From JAMOAW01 sp039908535 (GTDB taxonomy: Bacteria; Pseudomonadota; Magnetococcia; Magnetococcales; JADFZT01): a stretch of 13,968 bases of DNA. Within the stretch, counting starts at the first letter, position 1, and each line of letters starts with the position of its first letter. The position numbers were made by a program, and so were the translations under genes. Of the stretch, positions 1 through 8,130 are shown in pieces. Where the stretch lies: contig JAMOAW010000079.1 of the NCBI GenBank assembly GCA_039908535.1, forward strand, positions 1 to 13,968, in the 5' to 3' direction. A model generated the notes under the pieces. The model was not told the origin of the DNA. It searched no databases and saw only the letters and a list, made by a program, of their open reading frames with translations.

Positions 1-1001
1 ACCCCTGAAAGCCCAGTGGATTTGGCCGCCACATCCTCAAATTGCGAGGTGGCATACGCGCCATTCATGGCAGGATCAAATGAATCATGTGCGTTTCCAA
101 CCCCAACCCCCAAAAAAAAGTGAATCGGATCGTTGGAGACAAAGGCAATCGCCTCTCGTATGGCATGAAAACGAGACAACTCCAGATAACGTGTCAGCTG
201 ATCCGTATCCATGAAAAAATCCAAAATCCCATACCCCCATCGCCCCTGGCTCTGGGAATCATAGATGAGCTTAAACACCAATAAAAAAACGCCCATACCA
301 GCCAACAACGGAAACATTTTTTGCACCCGACCCCGATCCCGAACAGAAAAAAAGACCGGAATCACAAACAACAACGGAACCACAACAAAGGTGACTTTTG
401 TTTCATTTAAAACCGTTGGAGCCAAAAACAGCCCCATCAGCATAAACATCTGCCGAAATTTAAGAAAATCCCGTAAATAGTGAGACAAAACCATGCCCGT
501 GGCCATACATAAAAAAATCGATAACGTCCCAGAGGTATGAAAACCCAATGTCCCACCAATGCGATCCCCAGAAGCCATACCCGCATATTCAATAAATTTT
601 TGATAAAGGGTCACTGGAAATTGCAAAATAATCAAACAGGTCGTCATCCAAACCAAAACAAAATAACGTTTTCTGGTCAACTCAAAGATGGCAGGCAACA
701 GAAAAAAAGGCAAAAATTTTAAATAAATACGCAATCCAGCTACAACAACCCCAATTTTTGGCTCGTTATAAACCAAACCAAAGGCAATATGCGTCAAATA
801 CGCCAAAATAAATACAAAATATTTGGAATGAAGTGCCCCTGTACGCTCCACTCCAAAGCGCACGATAACGTAACCTGCTAAATAGATTGAGACAAATTCC
901 GGTATCCACGTCATCAACCGTGAACCAAGGTTATAAACAAAGAAAAACCAATCAAAGAAAAAAATGGAAACAATGGTCAAGATAAGGAGTATTTGCACCA
1001 T
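1..1001 (-). CDS. O-antigen polymerase/ligase-like membrane protein (Wzy-like), 3' end outside window
   Basis: The frame is open from an ATG at 1001 to the left edge (333 codons), with an in-frame TAA four codons upstream fixing the ATG as the first possible start. No strong Shine-Dalgarno is visible. The protein is very hydrophobic: a first membrane segment lies at about residues 3-24 (MVQILLILTIVSIFFFDWFF) and several more follow. A soluble loop near the end of the visible part reads RWGYGILDFF, then R and E residues, then FFLGVGVGNA. A stretch of R...E...A followed by LGVGxGN is typical of the large periplasmic loop of O-antigen ligase/Wzy polymerase proteins (PF04932-like). In an EPS locus the most likely role is polymerising lipid-linked repeat units at the periplasmic face of the inner membrane. 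A ligase cannot be excluded, since sequence does not separate the two. It lies downstream of the co-polymerase gene, separated by two repeat copies. Confidence 0.72.
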   Translation of the reverse strand, partial: MVQILLILTIVSIFFFDWFFFVYNLGSRLMTWIPEFVSIYLAGYVIVRFGVERTGALHSKYFVFILAYLTHIAFGLVYNEPKIGVVVAGLRIYLKFLPFFLLPAIFELTRKRYFVLVWMTTCLIILQFPVTLYQKFIEYAGMASGDRIGGTLGFHTSGTLSIFLCMATGMVLSHYLRDFLKFRQMFMLMGLFLAPTVLNETKVTFVVVPLLFVIPVFFSVRDRGRVQKMFPLLAGMGVFLLVFKLIYDSQSQGRWGYGILDFFMDTDQLTRYLELSRFHAIREAIAFVSNDPIHFFLGVGVGNAHDSFDPAMNGAYATSQFEDVAAKSTGLSG

Positions 1002-1030
1002 ATGCGATCTTTACGACTCTTAAATGTGAT

Positions 1031-1193
1031 ACCCTGCGGGCAAACAGAACATGGTGCCCTGCGGGCAAAAAAGTCAACATCAAAACCCTGGGGACCCCCT
1101 CTTTTTTTTAAGTATTAAAAGAAAAGGGTGGGGGGAATTGGGGGGCGGTTCTCCGCCCCCCAAGGTCTTGATTTTTATTTTTCCGATACATTA
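1031..1193 (-). repeat. Intergenic repeat, copy A (internally deleted)
   Basis: First of five related elements. On the plus strand it begins with a partial and then a full copy of the small palindrome GCCCTGCGGGC (1056-1066), then CCCTGGGGACCCCCTC, a T-run, an A-run, and an 11-bp perfect stem (1138-1148 with 1153-1163, loop TTCT). It ends in AAGGTCTTGATTTTTATTTTTCCGATACATTA. Compared with copies B-D it lacks about 14 bases that complete the second hairpin (GATGAATCCCCCAG), so that hairpin is lost. Read in the direction of the neighbouring genes, the palindrome end faces the Wzy-like start codon. With copy B it fills the 331-base gap 1002-1332; I see no gene there. Confidence 0.85.
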
Positions 1194-1202
1194 AAATTAA
1201 AA

Positions 1203-1344
1203 GCCAAACCCTGGGGGGATGAATCCCCCAGACCCCCTCTTTTTTTTAATGATCAAAAGAGAGAGGGGGGGAGAATTGAGGGGCAGCCGGTTGTTGCAGA
1301 AGAGATTCGCCCCCCCACAAAAGAGCTGATTTTTATTTTCCCGA
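1203..1344 (-). repeat. Intergenic repeat, copy B (overlaps the co-polymerase stop codon)
   Basis: Second copy, in tandem with A and in the same orientation. It has the CCTGGGGGGATGAATCCCCCAG hairpin core (about 1209-1231) followed on the plus strand by ACCCCCTC and a T-run, then an AGAGAGGGGGGGAG segment. The distal stem is diverged: one arm is GGGGCAGCC and the other CGCCCCCCC. It lacks the GCCCTGCGGGC palindrome. Its far end, GATTTTTATTTTCCCGA, runs past position 1333, so the final codons and TAA of the co-polymerase gene lie inside the repeat consensus. Confidence 0.8.
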
Positions 1345-3078
1345 CGGGTCCAACGTTTCTGATAACACCGTTTGTATGGCCATTCTCATCTCGGAATTTT
1401 TAAGAGAGACCAAACTCGACTCCACTTTCAGCCCATGTGTGGAAACCTCCTCCAACACATTGGAACTCCCCCCCCTGCTCTGAAATTGCGCGGAGGGAAG
1501 CACCCCACTCATCTTCTGTGGAGAAGCGGTGGCCCCGGTGGTGCTCCAAGCCCAAATCCACAACAAGGCCACCACAACCAAAGTAGCAATGGCACTACCA
1601 ACCCCAATTTTCCCCATACCATTATTGGTAGTTTTCATGGTAGGACGCTGAGGCTTCGCGGAAACAGTGCCAACGTGAAGATCCGAAATAGAAAAAATAA
1701 TGGGTAGCTTCAAACTCCCTTCCACATCGCTTTGCTGTTTAAAGGTATGATCAAAACCATGTACAACCATCCCTGTTAAAAACCCAAGCAAAACCGAAAG
1801 AAAAAATCCTATCACCACAACCAACACCCGTTTGGGCTTGACCGGGGTCATCATCGCCTGGGCCTGACTCATGACCACCACATGCGACATCACTTGAGAC
1901 GCTTCTTTGCTATCTTTCCCCCCCCCGCGCAAACGCACCTCCTCACGGCGTTGATAAAAAGTCTTGTAAGTAAACTCCTGAAGTCCCGACTCCCGAATCA
2001 ATGCCTGGGCTTCAAGATCCACTTGCTTGAGTTCGGAGTTGCGCACATTAATATCTTTAATCTGCTTACTCAAAAGTGCACTCTCCTCTTCATCCCCCGT
2101 CAACTGATGCACCAAATCCTTACGATAAGAGATCACCTCCTGCTTTAAAATCAAATAGGCATCTTGAACATGACGCTCTATCACCAAAACAGCCGAACTA
2201 TCCGGTTGATAATTTTTGCGAATTTTAGACCGCTCCAAAAGAAGATCCTGAAGTTTGGCACTCAACAGCTGAATACCAGGATTGACAATAAAAGAGAACA
2301 ATTGCACATCCGGTGACGCCAACACCTCATCAATCTGTTTGACAACCATTTGTAAATTTAAAATCTTCGATTGCAGGTCATATATTTTCAACTCCAACCC
2401 CTGACGCAGCTGCAGATTGTTTTCAATCTCTTTGATAGGATCTGGAGAGTGACTGTTCGTATAGAGGGCAAGCAACGATTTATTGGAATCTTTGATCCCT
2501 TGGGAAGAATTTTCTACCTGATCAGAAAAAAACTGCCCTTCACCCGGCGGATTGTAAATAAGCTCACGTCCACGCAAATAGTGCTGCATCACGTTATGGA
2601 GCAAAAGTTTGGCTTGACCTGGATCCTTCCATTCCAGCTGAACCTTGATAATATTGGATTTTGGAATCGGTTCTGTTTTCAACCCCCCTTTGAGAATAGA
2701 GATCCAACTGCGCATCTGGGCATCAGGATCCTCTTGTTTTTCACTCCCAGGCTTTAAAGGCCACGTATTCTCGTTTAACATTTTCACAATGGTCGCCCGC
2801 ATCACCTCATCGGACATCAATAATTCCACTTCCGAAAAGAGATCCTGGTCGGTGACTGGCGACGAACGCAACTGCACAGATTCCAGTTTATCTGGCGCAT
2901 CATCCACCTTCTTGCCCCGCACTAAAAAGCTGCCACTGGCACGATAAATATCCGGTGAAAATACCGCATAAGCGACAAAACAGAGGAAAAACAACAAAGA
3001 GGTGCGCACAATGACCTTTTTCTGTGAAAACAGAATAAACGCCATCTCCCTTAAATAATTAATCCGTTTGGTTTCCAT
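1333..3078 (-). CDS. GumC/Wzz-like polysaccharide co-polymerase with a third membrane segment
   Basis: A 581-residue inner-membrane protein expected to set chain length and couple polymerisation to export. Visible parts: a first membrane segment at about residues 22-40; a Wzz-type region with the EVELLMSDEVMRATI motif (83-97) that GumC/EpsB proteins carry; a long Gln/Glu/Lys-rich, probably coiled-coil periplasmic part; and a second membrane segment at about 417-439 preceded by PVKPKR. A usual GumC-like protein ends soon after this or continues into a kinase domain. Here the chain instead has a short linker, a third hydrophobic segment (about 493-511, ending WIWAW) and about 70 further polar residues. 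The kinase-like domain is encoded separately (4927-4175). The start ATG has AAGGA 7 bases upstream, and the preceding gene's TAA is part of that Shine-Dalgarno (TAAGGA). The gap to that gene is 10 bases, so translation is probably coupled. The stop codon lies in repeat copy B. Confidence 0.85.
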   Translation of the reverse strand: METKRINYLREMAFILFSQKKVIVRTSLLFFLCFVAYAVFSPDIYRASGSFLVRGKKVDDAPDKLESVQLRSSPVTDQDLFSEVELLMSDEVMRATIVKMLNENTWPLKPGSEKQEDPDAQMRSWISILKGGLKTEPIPKSNIIKVQLEWKDPGQAKLLLHNVMQHYLRGRELIYNPPGEGQFFSDQVENSSQGIKDSNKSLLALYTNSHSPDPIKEIENNLQLRQGLELKIYDLQSKILNLQMVVKQIDEVLASPDVQLFSFIVNPGIQLLSAKLQDLLLERSKIRKNYQPDSSAVLVIERHVQDAYLILKQEVISYRKDLVHQLTGDEEESALLSKQIKDINVRNSELKQVDLEAQALIRESGLQEFTYKTFYQRREEVRLRGGGKDSKEASQVMSHVVVMSQAQAMMTPVKPKRVLVVVIGFFLSVLLGFLTGMVVHGFDHTFKQQSDVEGSLKLPIIFSISDLHVGTVSAKPQRPTMKTTNNGMGKIGVGSAIATLVVVALLWIWAWSTTGATASPQKMSGVLPSAQFQSRGGSSNVLEEVSTHGLKVESSLVSLKNSEMRMAIQTVLSETLDPSGK

Positions 3079-3088
3079 GAATGCATCC

Positions 3089-4147
3089 TTATTTTAATAA
3101 TTTAACAGAACCCAACAACGGTGCATCAGACGTGGTCCAGGTCAGACCAAAACTCCAGCCTTTAAACCAAAGGGCATCGGCCAATTGATTCATCAAATCC
3201 GCGCCATTGGCAAGTGCCGTGGCAGGCACATAAATAATATCGTCCGATTTGATATAAAACAGATCCGCCTGTTGCGTTAAATGTAATATCTGCGTGGCAT
3301 CTACCCGTGTGGCGACCAATTTATTTTCATGACGTCGCATGATCACGACATTATCCAACCGCGCCTTTGGCGTAAAACTACCCGCCATGGTCAAAGCCTC
3401 CAAAATTGAAATAGGCTTACGCACCTCCAAAGCACCAGGATTTTTCACCTCTCCCATGACATACACCACACTGCCGGCATGTTTTTCCAAAAAAAGATCA
3501 CAGTGTAAACTTGGGCTGATTTTGGCAAATTGGGTATTTAAATACATACTCACCTCAGGAATGGTCTTATCCGCCACCATCACATCCCCCACCATCGGAA
3601 AAGTGGTATAACCATCCGGGCGCACCGTCACCAAACGGCTCAATCCCCTGGTGGCAGTGTGCAAATCCTGTTTTAATTCTCTCAATTGCGATAAATATTC
3701 TGGAATGACGACATACAACTCTGGTTGAATTAAAATTTTGGCATATTTCTCCATCAAATCTTTTTCCAACTCCTTGGTACTCCGCCCTGCCACCAGATAC
3801 TCCCCCAAATAGGGCAACGAAATCCGACCATCTGGACGCACCTTTTGCAATTCATTCAGTTCGGGGGCATGAACAAATTTTACCGAAACGGTATCATCCA
3901 AAGAGATAAGATATTGATCCTCTTTTTCCCAGGTCTGAATGGCAAACAACACATCCAATTGATCCCCTGGCGAAATCCGATATTCAGAAAAGATATTAAA
4001 ATCCTTGCTGGCAAAAGAAAATGAGGTCTGATCAACCAACACCTCCTCTCCTACCTTGAGATTGTCTCTCTGACCCAACCCACACCCAGAAAACAACAAG
4101 AGGGACAAACCAAAATACGTTCGTTTCCATAAAGAGAATTTGCACAC
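3089..4147 (-). CDS. Wza/GumB-like outer-membrane polysaccharide export lipoprotein
   Basis: A 352-residue secreted lipoprotein that should form the outer-membrane part of the EPS exporter. The N-terminus is a lipoprotein signal: basic MCKFSLWKR, a hydrophobic core, and lipobox FSGC with the lipidated cysteine at residue 22. A polysaccharide-export region follows, with YRISPGDQLDVLF (56-68), a first VRPDGRISLPYLGEYLVAG block (103-121) and a second VRPDGYTTFPMVGDVMVA block (175-192). After these comes an SLBB-type segment with VYVMGEVKNPGALEV (228-242) and ILEALTMAGSF. The pairs YRISPGDQLDVLF/YLISLDDTVSVKF and RPDG/RPDG suggest that modules were duplicated. The start is GTG, supported by AGAAGGA about 9 bases upstream and by the correct signal peptide directly after it. 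It lies 27 bases after the BY-kinase-like gene and 10 bases before the co-polymerase gene, a standard export-module order. Confidence 0.9.
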   Translation of the reverse strand: MCKFSLWKRTYFGLSLLLFSGCGLGQRDNLKVGEEVLVDQTSFSFASKDFNIFSEYRISPGDQLDVLFAIQTWEKEDQYLISLDDTVSVKFVHAPELNELQKVRPDGRISLPYLGEYLVAGRSTKELEKDLMEKYAKILIQPELYVVIPEYLSQLRELKQDLHTATRGLSRLVTVRPDGYTTFPMVGDVMVADKTIPEVSMYLNTQFAKISPSLHCDLFLEKHAGSVVYVMGEVKNPGALEVRKPISILEALTMAGSFTPKARLDNVVIMRRHENKLVATRVDATQILHLTQQADLFYIKSDDIIYVPATALANGADLMNQLADALWFKGWSFGLTWTTSDAPLLGSVKLLK

Positions 4148-4174
4148 AAAGAAATTTCCTTCTGTTTCGTTACT

Positions 4175-4927
4175 TTAGATAATTTTATAGAGAAATTTCG
4201 GAATATAATATTTGCGACGGTTTAAGATCACCCCCAACACCCGCCCCCCCACCTTATCAATCTTCTCCAAAACCAACTGAGTCACCTCGGTTTTGGTCTG
4301 TTCACAAGCCAAAACCAGCAAAACACCATCAAATTTACTCACCGCAATACTGACATCGGAACACGTTAAAAAAGCCGGGGTATCAAAAATCAAAAAGCGG
4401 TACGCCTTGGCCAAGGCACTCAATTTTTCGCCAAAATGGGGTGATGTAAAGACATCCATAGAGTGGGCTATCTGCGTACCAGAACACAAGACATCCACAT
4501 TTTTGAGCGATGTTTTGTGAATGACTGCCTCACAAGAAAATTCATCAGACAGGATATAATCGGTCAACCCAGGTGCGGGATCTAATTGAAACAAACCATC
4601 CAACCCTGGCTTACCAATCGAACCATCCACCAATAACACCCGATGATTGGCCAAAGATCCCAAAGCATATCCCAAGCCAATGCTCCCCAAGGTTTTGCCC
4701 TCCCCGCGCACCCCGCTGGTCACCAAAATGGTCTGCAACTGGCGACCAGCAGAGGCAGTAAAAAGATTGCCGTTGACCACTGCCAAATCACCCACTTGAG
4801 TTAAGACCCGCTCAATAACGGCATCGCGAAGCTCACCGATTTTTAAACCTGCCAATGAATTTTCCCCAAATTCACCAATCTTCAAGCTGTTCCATTGTTC
4901 TTTTTCTTGCCCGGATGCATCTGTCAT
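4175..4927 (-). CDS. CpsD/CapB-type BY-kinase-like ATPase, atypical
   Basis: A 250-residue cytoplasmic P-loop ATPase of the bacterial tyrosine kinase/MinD-like group, the free-standing partner of the GumC-like protein. The Walker A motif is SGVRGEGKT (71-79) and the Walker B is FLIFDTP (178-184). The Walker A' position reads VLLVDGSIGKPGL (97-109). Most BY-kinases have a D-x-D and a following Arg here, and this protein keeps only the first Asp (D101). The C-terminus, RRKYYIPKFLYKII, has three tyrosines and not a long tyrosine cluster. The N-terminus contains a short repeat, LKIGEFGEN (15-23) and LKIGELRDA (28-36). It could be a weak kinase or mainly an ATP-dependent regulator of polymerisation. 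The ATG is preceded by GAGGAA at 6 bases. A 105-base gap separates it from the heparinase-like gene, so the export module could have its own promoter. Confidence 0.83.
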   Translation of the reverse strand: MTDASGQEKEQWNSLKIGEFGENSLAGLKIGELRDAVIERVLTQVGDLAVVNGNLFTASAGRQLQTILVTSGVRGEGKTLGSIGLGYALGSLANHRVLLVDGSIGKPGLDGLFQLDPAPGLTDYILSDEFSCEAVIHKTSLKNVDVLCSGTQIAHSMDVFTSPHFGEKLSALAKAYRFLIFDTPAFLTCSDVSIAVSKFDGVLLVLACEQTKTEVTQLVLEKIDKVGGRVLGVILNRRKYYIPKFLYKII

Positions 4928-5032
4928 GGCTTGTTCCTCATTTTTTCAATAAACCAAAAAATCCTAAAATCCTAAAAAAAGGATAAAAACACCAATGCAA
5001 TTCAAATACCAATCTATAAACTATTACACCTA
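4928..5032 (-). other. AT-rich gap before the export module
   Basis: This is the only gap of any size within the minus-strand genes that holds no repeat copy. On the minus strand it is T-rich and has a weak inverted repeat, ATCCT/AGGAT around a T-run, followed by TTTAGGATTTTTT. This could be a poor terminator for the heparinase-like gene. TTGAAT and TTGCAT hexamers are present, but I see no convincing -10 box at the right spacing. A promoter for the three export genes is possible but not shown. Confidence 0.3.
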
Positions 5033-7030
5033 TTAGAAAATGATAATTTCGGTTTCCAAAAGAAATGCGCCAGTTATCTCATCCGCAAATACGATCGTGC
5101 ATATCGGATGCCTCTGGTTATAACGACGAGAGATCCAACCTAAAGGGGCATTTTCGTCCCCGTGGAAGATGTGAATAGTGGTATTTTTGTCCCTAGGGCG
5201 CAACAATAAAGAGACCGCATGACTTTTAACACGCACACCCTCTGGCAAAACCTCCACCAGGCAGGTTGCGGAAAAATGCCAAAAACGCTGAATATGGTGG
5301 CTGGCTTGGCAGGTAATTTGATCCAAAATCTGAATACGGCCCGATCTTTTATCCAAGAGCACCTCACGCTGATGGGTCACGGGATCGCTCAAACGGCGAT
5401 AGCCAGTATGCGTGGCCCGCAAGGTCTCCTGGGCCTCTCCCGGTTGCCACACCACCCCCTCAACTTGGGCATGTGCCGTCCACATAAACCGCCCCCCAGA
5501 AACCGATTGATCCTCCCCATCGACCATCAACGTATTATGGGCCGCTGTGCCACGAAAATAGTCCCGCCATAACAAGGGACCATGATAATTAAAGGTGCCT
5601 GGATCAATCAAAATCTCCTCGCCCGCCACCGATAAATAGAGCGATAAGGCATCGGCATGGCCATGAGCGGCAATGGAGAGATAGCCTAAAGTGCCAACAT
5701 CCATCCCCAAACGCACCTCTGTCGGACTATGCAGATCCCGACCAAGCAGATAATATCCCCCATGGGGAAAGCTCTGTGGCCAGCTCTCCCCCACAACAGG
5801 CGCAGGTACAGCGGCAAAGAGGGCCTCGCACCCCCCTCCCAACAACCAACGGGTCTGATCGTCTAACCCATCTGTTTTTTGCTTAAAGAGGCCATTATTA
5901 AAAAATATCGCCCCCAGAGCCAGCTGTGAACGAACAGGATGAAACCCCTCCTGACAAGATAAATGAAATACCCGCCCATCATCGGCATCCCCAATCATCG
6001 GCAGATGACCAGCCACGTCCAGCATGGCTCCTAAATAGGTGAGCATCCCCTGCAAAATCTGCCACCAATCCGTGGGAAAAGGATCCCCAACCCGACGCCC
6101 AGTTAAACCGGCAATCCATAAAAAATCCAGTACAAACAACTGGTAATATATGGCCTGCTCCCGATTTACCCCATCAGCGGTCTGCTGAGCAACCGCTTGA
6201 CGCAGCAATATCTTCTTGGCCTTTTTTTGCCATCGACCCGCCATAGGCCAAAGAGGCCAAGTCGCCATGGCCACATACAATCCCGCCGCCTCGCCAATAA
6301 GATGGTTGTTGGCCGATGAATATCCCGAAAAATGGCCTGCAATAAAATGGGCCTGTTGATAAACCGCTTTTAACCAACGTTCTTTCAGGTCCAACCCCGC
6401 CGCCCCGGCAAACAACTCCGACCCCTCCCCACCTATCAATCCCCACACCAACGCCCAATTGATTAAACGAATCCCTACCTCCAAACCGCTCATCCAATTG
6501 GGACCCATCAAATAAGGAGATTGCTCCAACCAAGAGCGCATCCACACCCCAATCCCCTCCAGATAACGGGGGTCACGGGTCAAATACCAGCCCTGGGCCA
6601 ACGTCACCATCTGCAAATGACGATTTGGCTCCCAAAGATATTTAATATCCCCGAGGAGCGCGCGATCGCTGGTAGACAACGTCGAGGCATGACGCACAGG
6701 GGCCGTAATGCCGGTCAAAGGATCCCGATTCCACTGCGGCGGATAGCCAACAAAATGATCTTGCAGGTTAAATATCGTCAGCCTACCCGCTAAAATTTTC
6801 TCCGCTGCCGCCACATACGCCCCAATATTAAACGCATGCGAAGAGAGCTCCCCCTGAGGCCAAAGTGGAACAGGGGGGGCAGAACGAGAAACGATAGGCG
6901 GATGGGCCGCACTCAAAAATCCCCGCCTTTGCGCCTGAGCATAAAGCCAATTGGACAACCGATGCCCTATCTCCCCAGCCGACATGCGCCCCAATCGACG
7001 CCAATACCAAAGCAATCGGTGGCGATTCAT
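5033..7030 (-). CDS. Heparinase II/III-like polysaccharide lyase-family protein
   Basis: A 665-residue protein with the two-part layout of heparinase II/III and related alginate lyases: an alpha-helical toroid and then a beta-sandwich. Motifs in order: YLWEPNRH (131-138), SSANNHLIGEAAGL (238-251), a Tyr pair in AIYYQLF (293-299), GDADDGR (347-353), then AAHGHADALSL (454-464) and RGTAAHNTLMVDG (493-505) of the C-terminal domain. The NNH and HGHAD motifs and the YYQ tyrosines match the Asn/His/Tyr catalytic and binding positions known for this fold. No clear signal peptide is seen: the N-terminus MNRHRLLWYWRRLGRM is basic but lacks a hydrophobic core. Proteins of this group are common in EPS operons, where they may cut or edit the polymer; substrate and location are unknown. 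The ATG overlaps the preceding gene's TGA (ATGA), so the two are probably translationally coupled. Confidence 0.85.
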   Translation of the reverse strand: MNRHRLLWYWRRLGRMSAGEIGHRLSNWLYAQAQRRGFLSAAHPPIVSRSAPPVPLWPQGELSSHAFNIGAYVAAAEKILAGRLTIFNLQDHFVGYPPQWNRDPLTGITAPVRHASTLSTSDRALLGDIKYLWEPNRHLQMVTLAQGWYLTRDPRYLEGIGVWMRSWLEQSPYLMGPNWMSGLEVGIRLINWALVWGLIGGEGSELFAGAAGLDLKERWLKAVYQQAHFIAGHFSGYSSANNHLIGEAAGLYVAMATWPLWPMAGRWQKKAKKILLRQAVAQQTADGVNREQAIYYQLFVLDFLWIAGLTGRRVGDPFPTDWWQILQGMLTYLGAMLDVAGHLPMIGDADDGRVFHLSCQEGFHPVRSQLALGAIFFNNGLFKQKTDGLDDQTRWLLGGGCEALFAAVPAPVVGESWPQSFPHGGYYLLGRDLHSPTEVRLGMDVGTLGYLSIAAHGHADALSLYLSVAGEEILIDPGTFNYHGPLLWRDYFRGTAAHNTLMVDGEDQSVSGGRFMWTAHAQVEGVVWQPGEAQETLRATHTGYRRLSDPVTHQREVLLDKRSGRIQILDQITCQASHHIQRFWHFSATCLVEVLPEGVRVKSHAVSLLLRPRDKNTTIHIFHGDENAPLGWISRRYNQRHPICTIVFADEITGAFLLETEIIIF

Positions 7031-8130
7031 CTTTGTTGCTCACTATTAACTATTGTTTCATAATGTTGCACAAGATCTTCCACAATGCGACGGATATCAA
7101 ATTTTTCTAAAATAATCTTAAAACTCTCCTGTCCCATTTTTTGCCTTAAGGGTTCATCGGCAATCAAAGTACGTAAACAAGCAGTCAAGGCCGTCACATC
7201 CCCCGGTTCAACCAAAAAACCATTTCTATGCCCCTCCACCGCCTCTGGCACCCCGCCCACAGAGGTGGCCACAATGGGAATTCCCATGGCCATAGCCTCT
7301 AAAACCGCCCCCGGCATCCCCTCAAAATAAGAGGGCAACACAAAAATATCACACTGCTCAAATGCCTCCAAACGCTGCTGATCCGCAATCCAACCCGGCA
7401 CCGCGACCACCGCCGCCAACCCCGCTTGAGCCACCCATGCCCGCACCTCATCCACCTCACCATCCCCCGCCAATGTCAACCGCACCTGAGGATAACTCTC
7501 AAACAACGCTGCAAAAGCCAACAAGAGATCATACGTCCCCTTCGGTGCGCCCAAACGGCCCATAAAAAGCAAATGAACCCTCTTCTCTCCCACCATCGGC
7601 GGTTTGACGATTTGTGCCGGTACCGCCCCATTGGGAAGTACAAAAATATTGGGATTGTTGACCACCCCGCGCACATATTGACGCCAAATATCTGACAACA
7701 CAAAAACCACACGGCTTTGCTCCAAACAATGACGAATCATCCATTGCACCCACGATGACGAACCTTCATAAAAAAGCTTAAACCGACCGCTATGGATATG
7801 GGCCACGGTGGGAATGTTCCACAATCGCGCCCATAAAAAAATGATATATTTGCGGAAAAAACTAGATTTATGAGAAAGATGCAGATGCAACACATCCACC
7901 GGTTGGCGCGTCTGCCAAATCACCCGTAAATAGGCCCCTCCCGCTTCCCAAAGCTTGATCAACCCGGCATTCGCTTGAGTCGTGGACAAGGTGGAGATAT
8001 AAACAAGATCTATCTTGCTTTGCACGCCCGCCGCAATCCAATTATTGACCACGGTGGCGATTCCTCCTTTGGCCGTCAAGGCCGGACCCGCCATCATCAC
8101 CCGCAAACGTCGCCCCTGTGGAGGATTCAT
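7027..8130 (-). CDS. GT-B glycosyltransferase (GT4-type)
   Basis: A 367-residue retaining-type glycosyltransferase, probably adding one sugar of the EPS repeat at the cytoplasmic face of the membrane. It starts MNPPQGRRLRVMMAGPALTAKGGIATVVNNW, with the N-terminal nucleotide-fold strand and the GG loop (22-23). The C-terminal donor-binding domain has LLFMGRLGAPKGTYDLLLAF (187-206), AGDGE (221-225) and PSYFEGMPGAVLEAMAMGIPIVAT (266-289), where E270 and E278 form the EX7E motif. The longer frame opening at 8205 was rejected: an ATG at 8130 overlaps the upstream gene's TGA as ATGA, and the 25 extra residues do not look like a glycosyltransferase N-terminus. Its own stop overlaps the heparinase-like start in the same way. 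Acceptor and donor cannot be told from sequence. Confidence 0.88.
   Translation of the reverse strand: MNPPQGRRLRVMMAGPALTAKGGIATVVNNWIAAGVQSKIDLVYISTLSTTQANAGLIKLWEAGGAYLRVIWQTRQPVDVLHLHLSHKSSFFRKYIIFLWARLWNIPTVAHIHSGRFKLFYEGSSSWVQWMIRHCLEQSRVVFVLSDIWRQYVRGVVNNPNIFVLPNGAVPAQIVKPPMVGEKRVHLLFMGRLGAPKGTYDLLLAFAALFESYPQVRLTLAGDGEVDEVRAWVAQAGLAAVVAVPGWIADQQRLEAFEQCDIFVLPSYFEGMPGAVLEAMAMGIPIVATSVGGVPEAVEGHRNGFLVEPGDVTALTACLRTLIADEPLRQKMGQESFKIILEKFDIRRIVEDLVQHYETIVNSEQQR

Noticed and set aside
1128..1403. A 91-codon plus-strand open frame over repeats A and B
   Set aside because: It is made mostly of repeat sequence and antisense of the co-polymerase end, with no start signal or recognisable protein feature.
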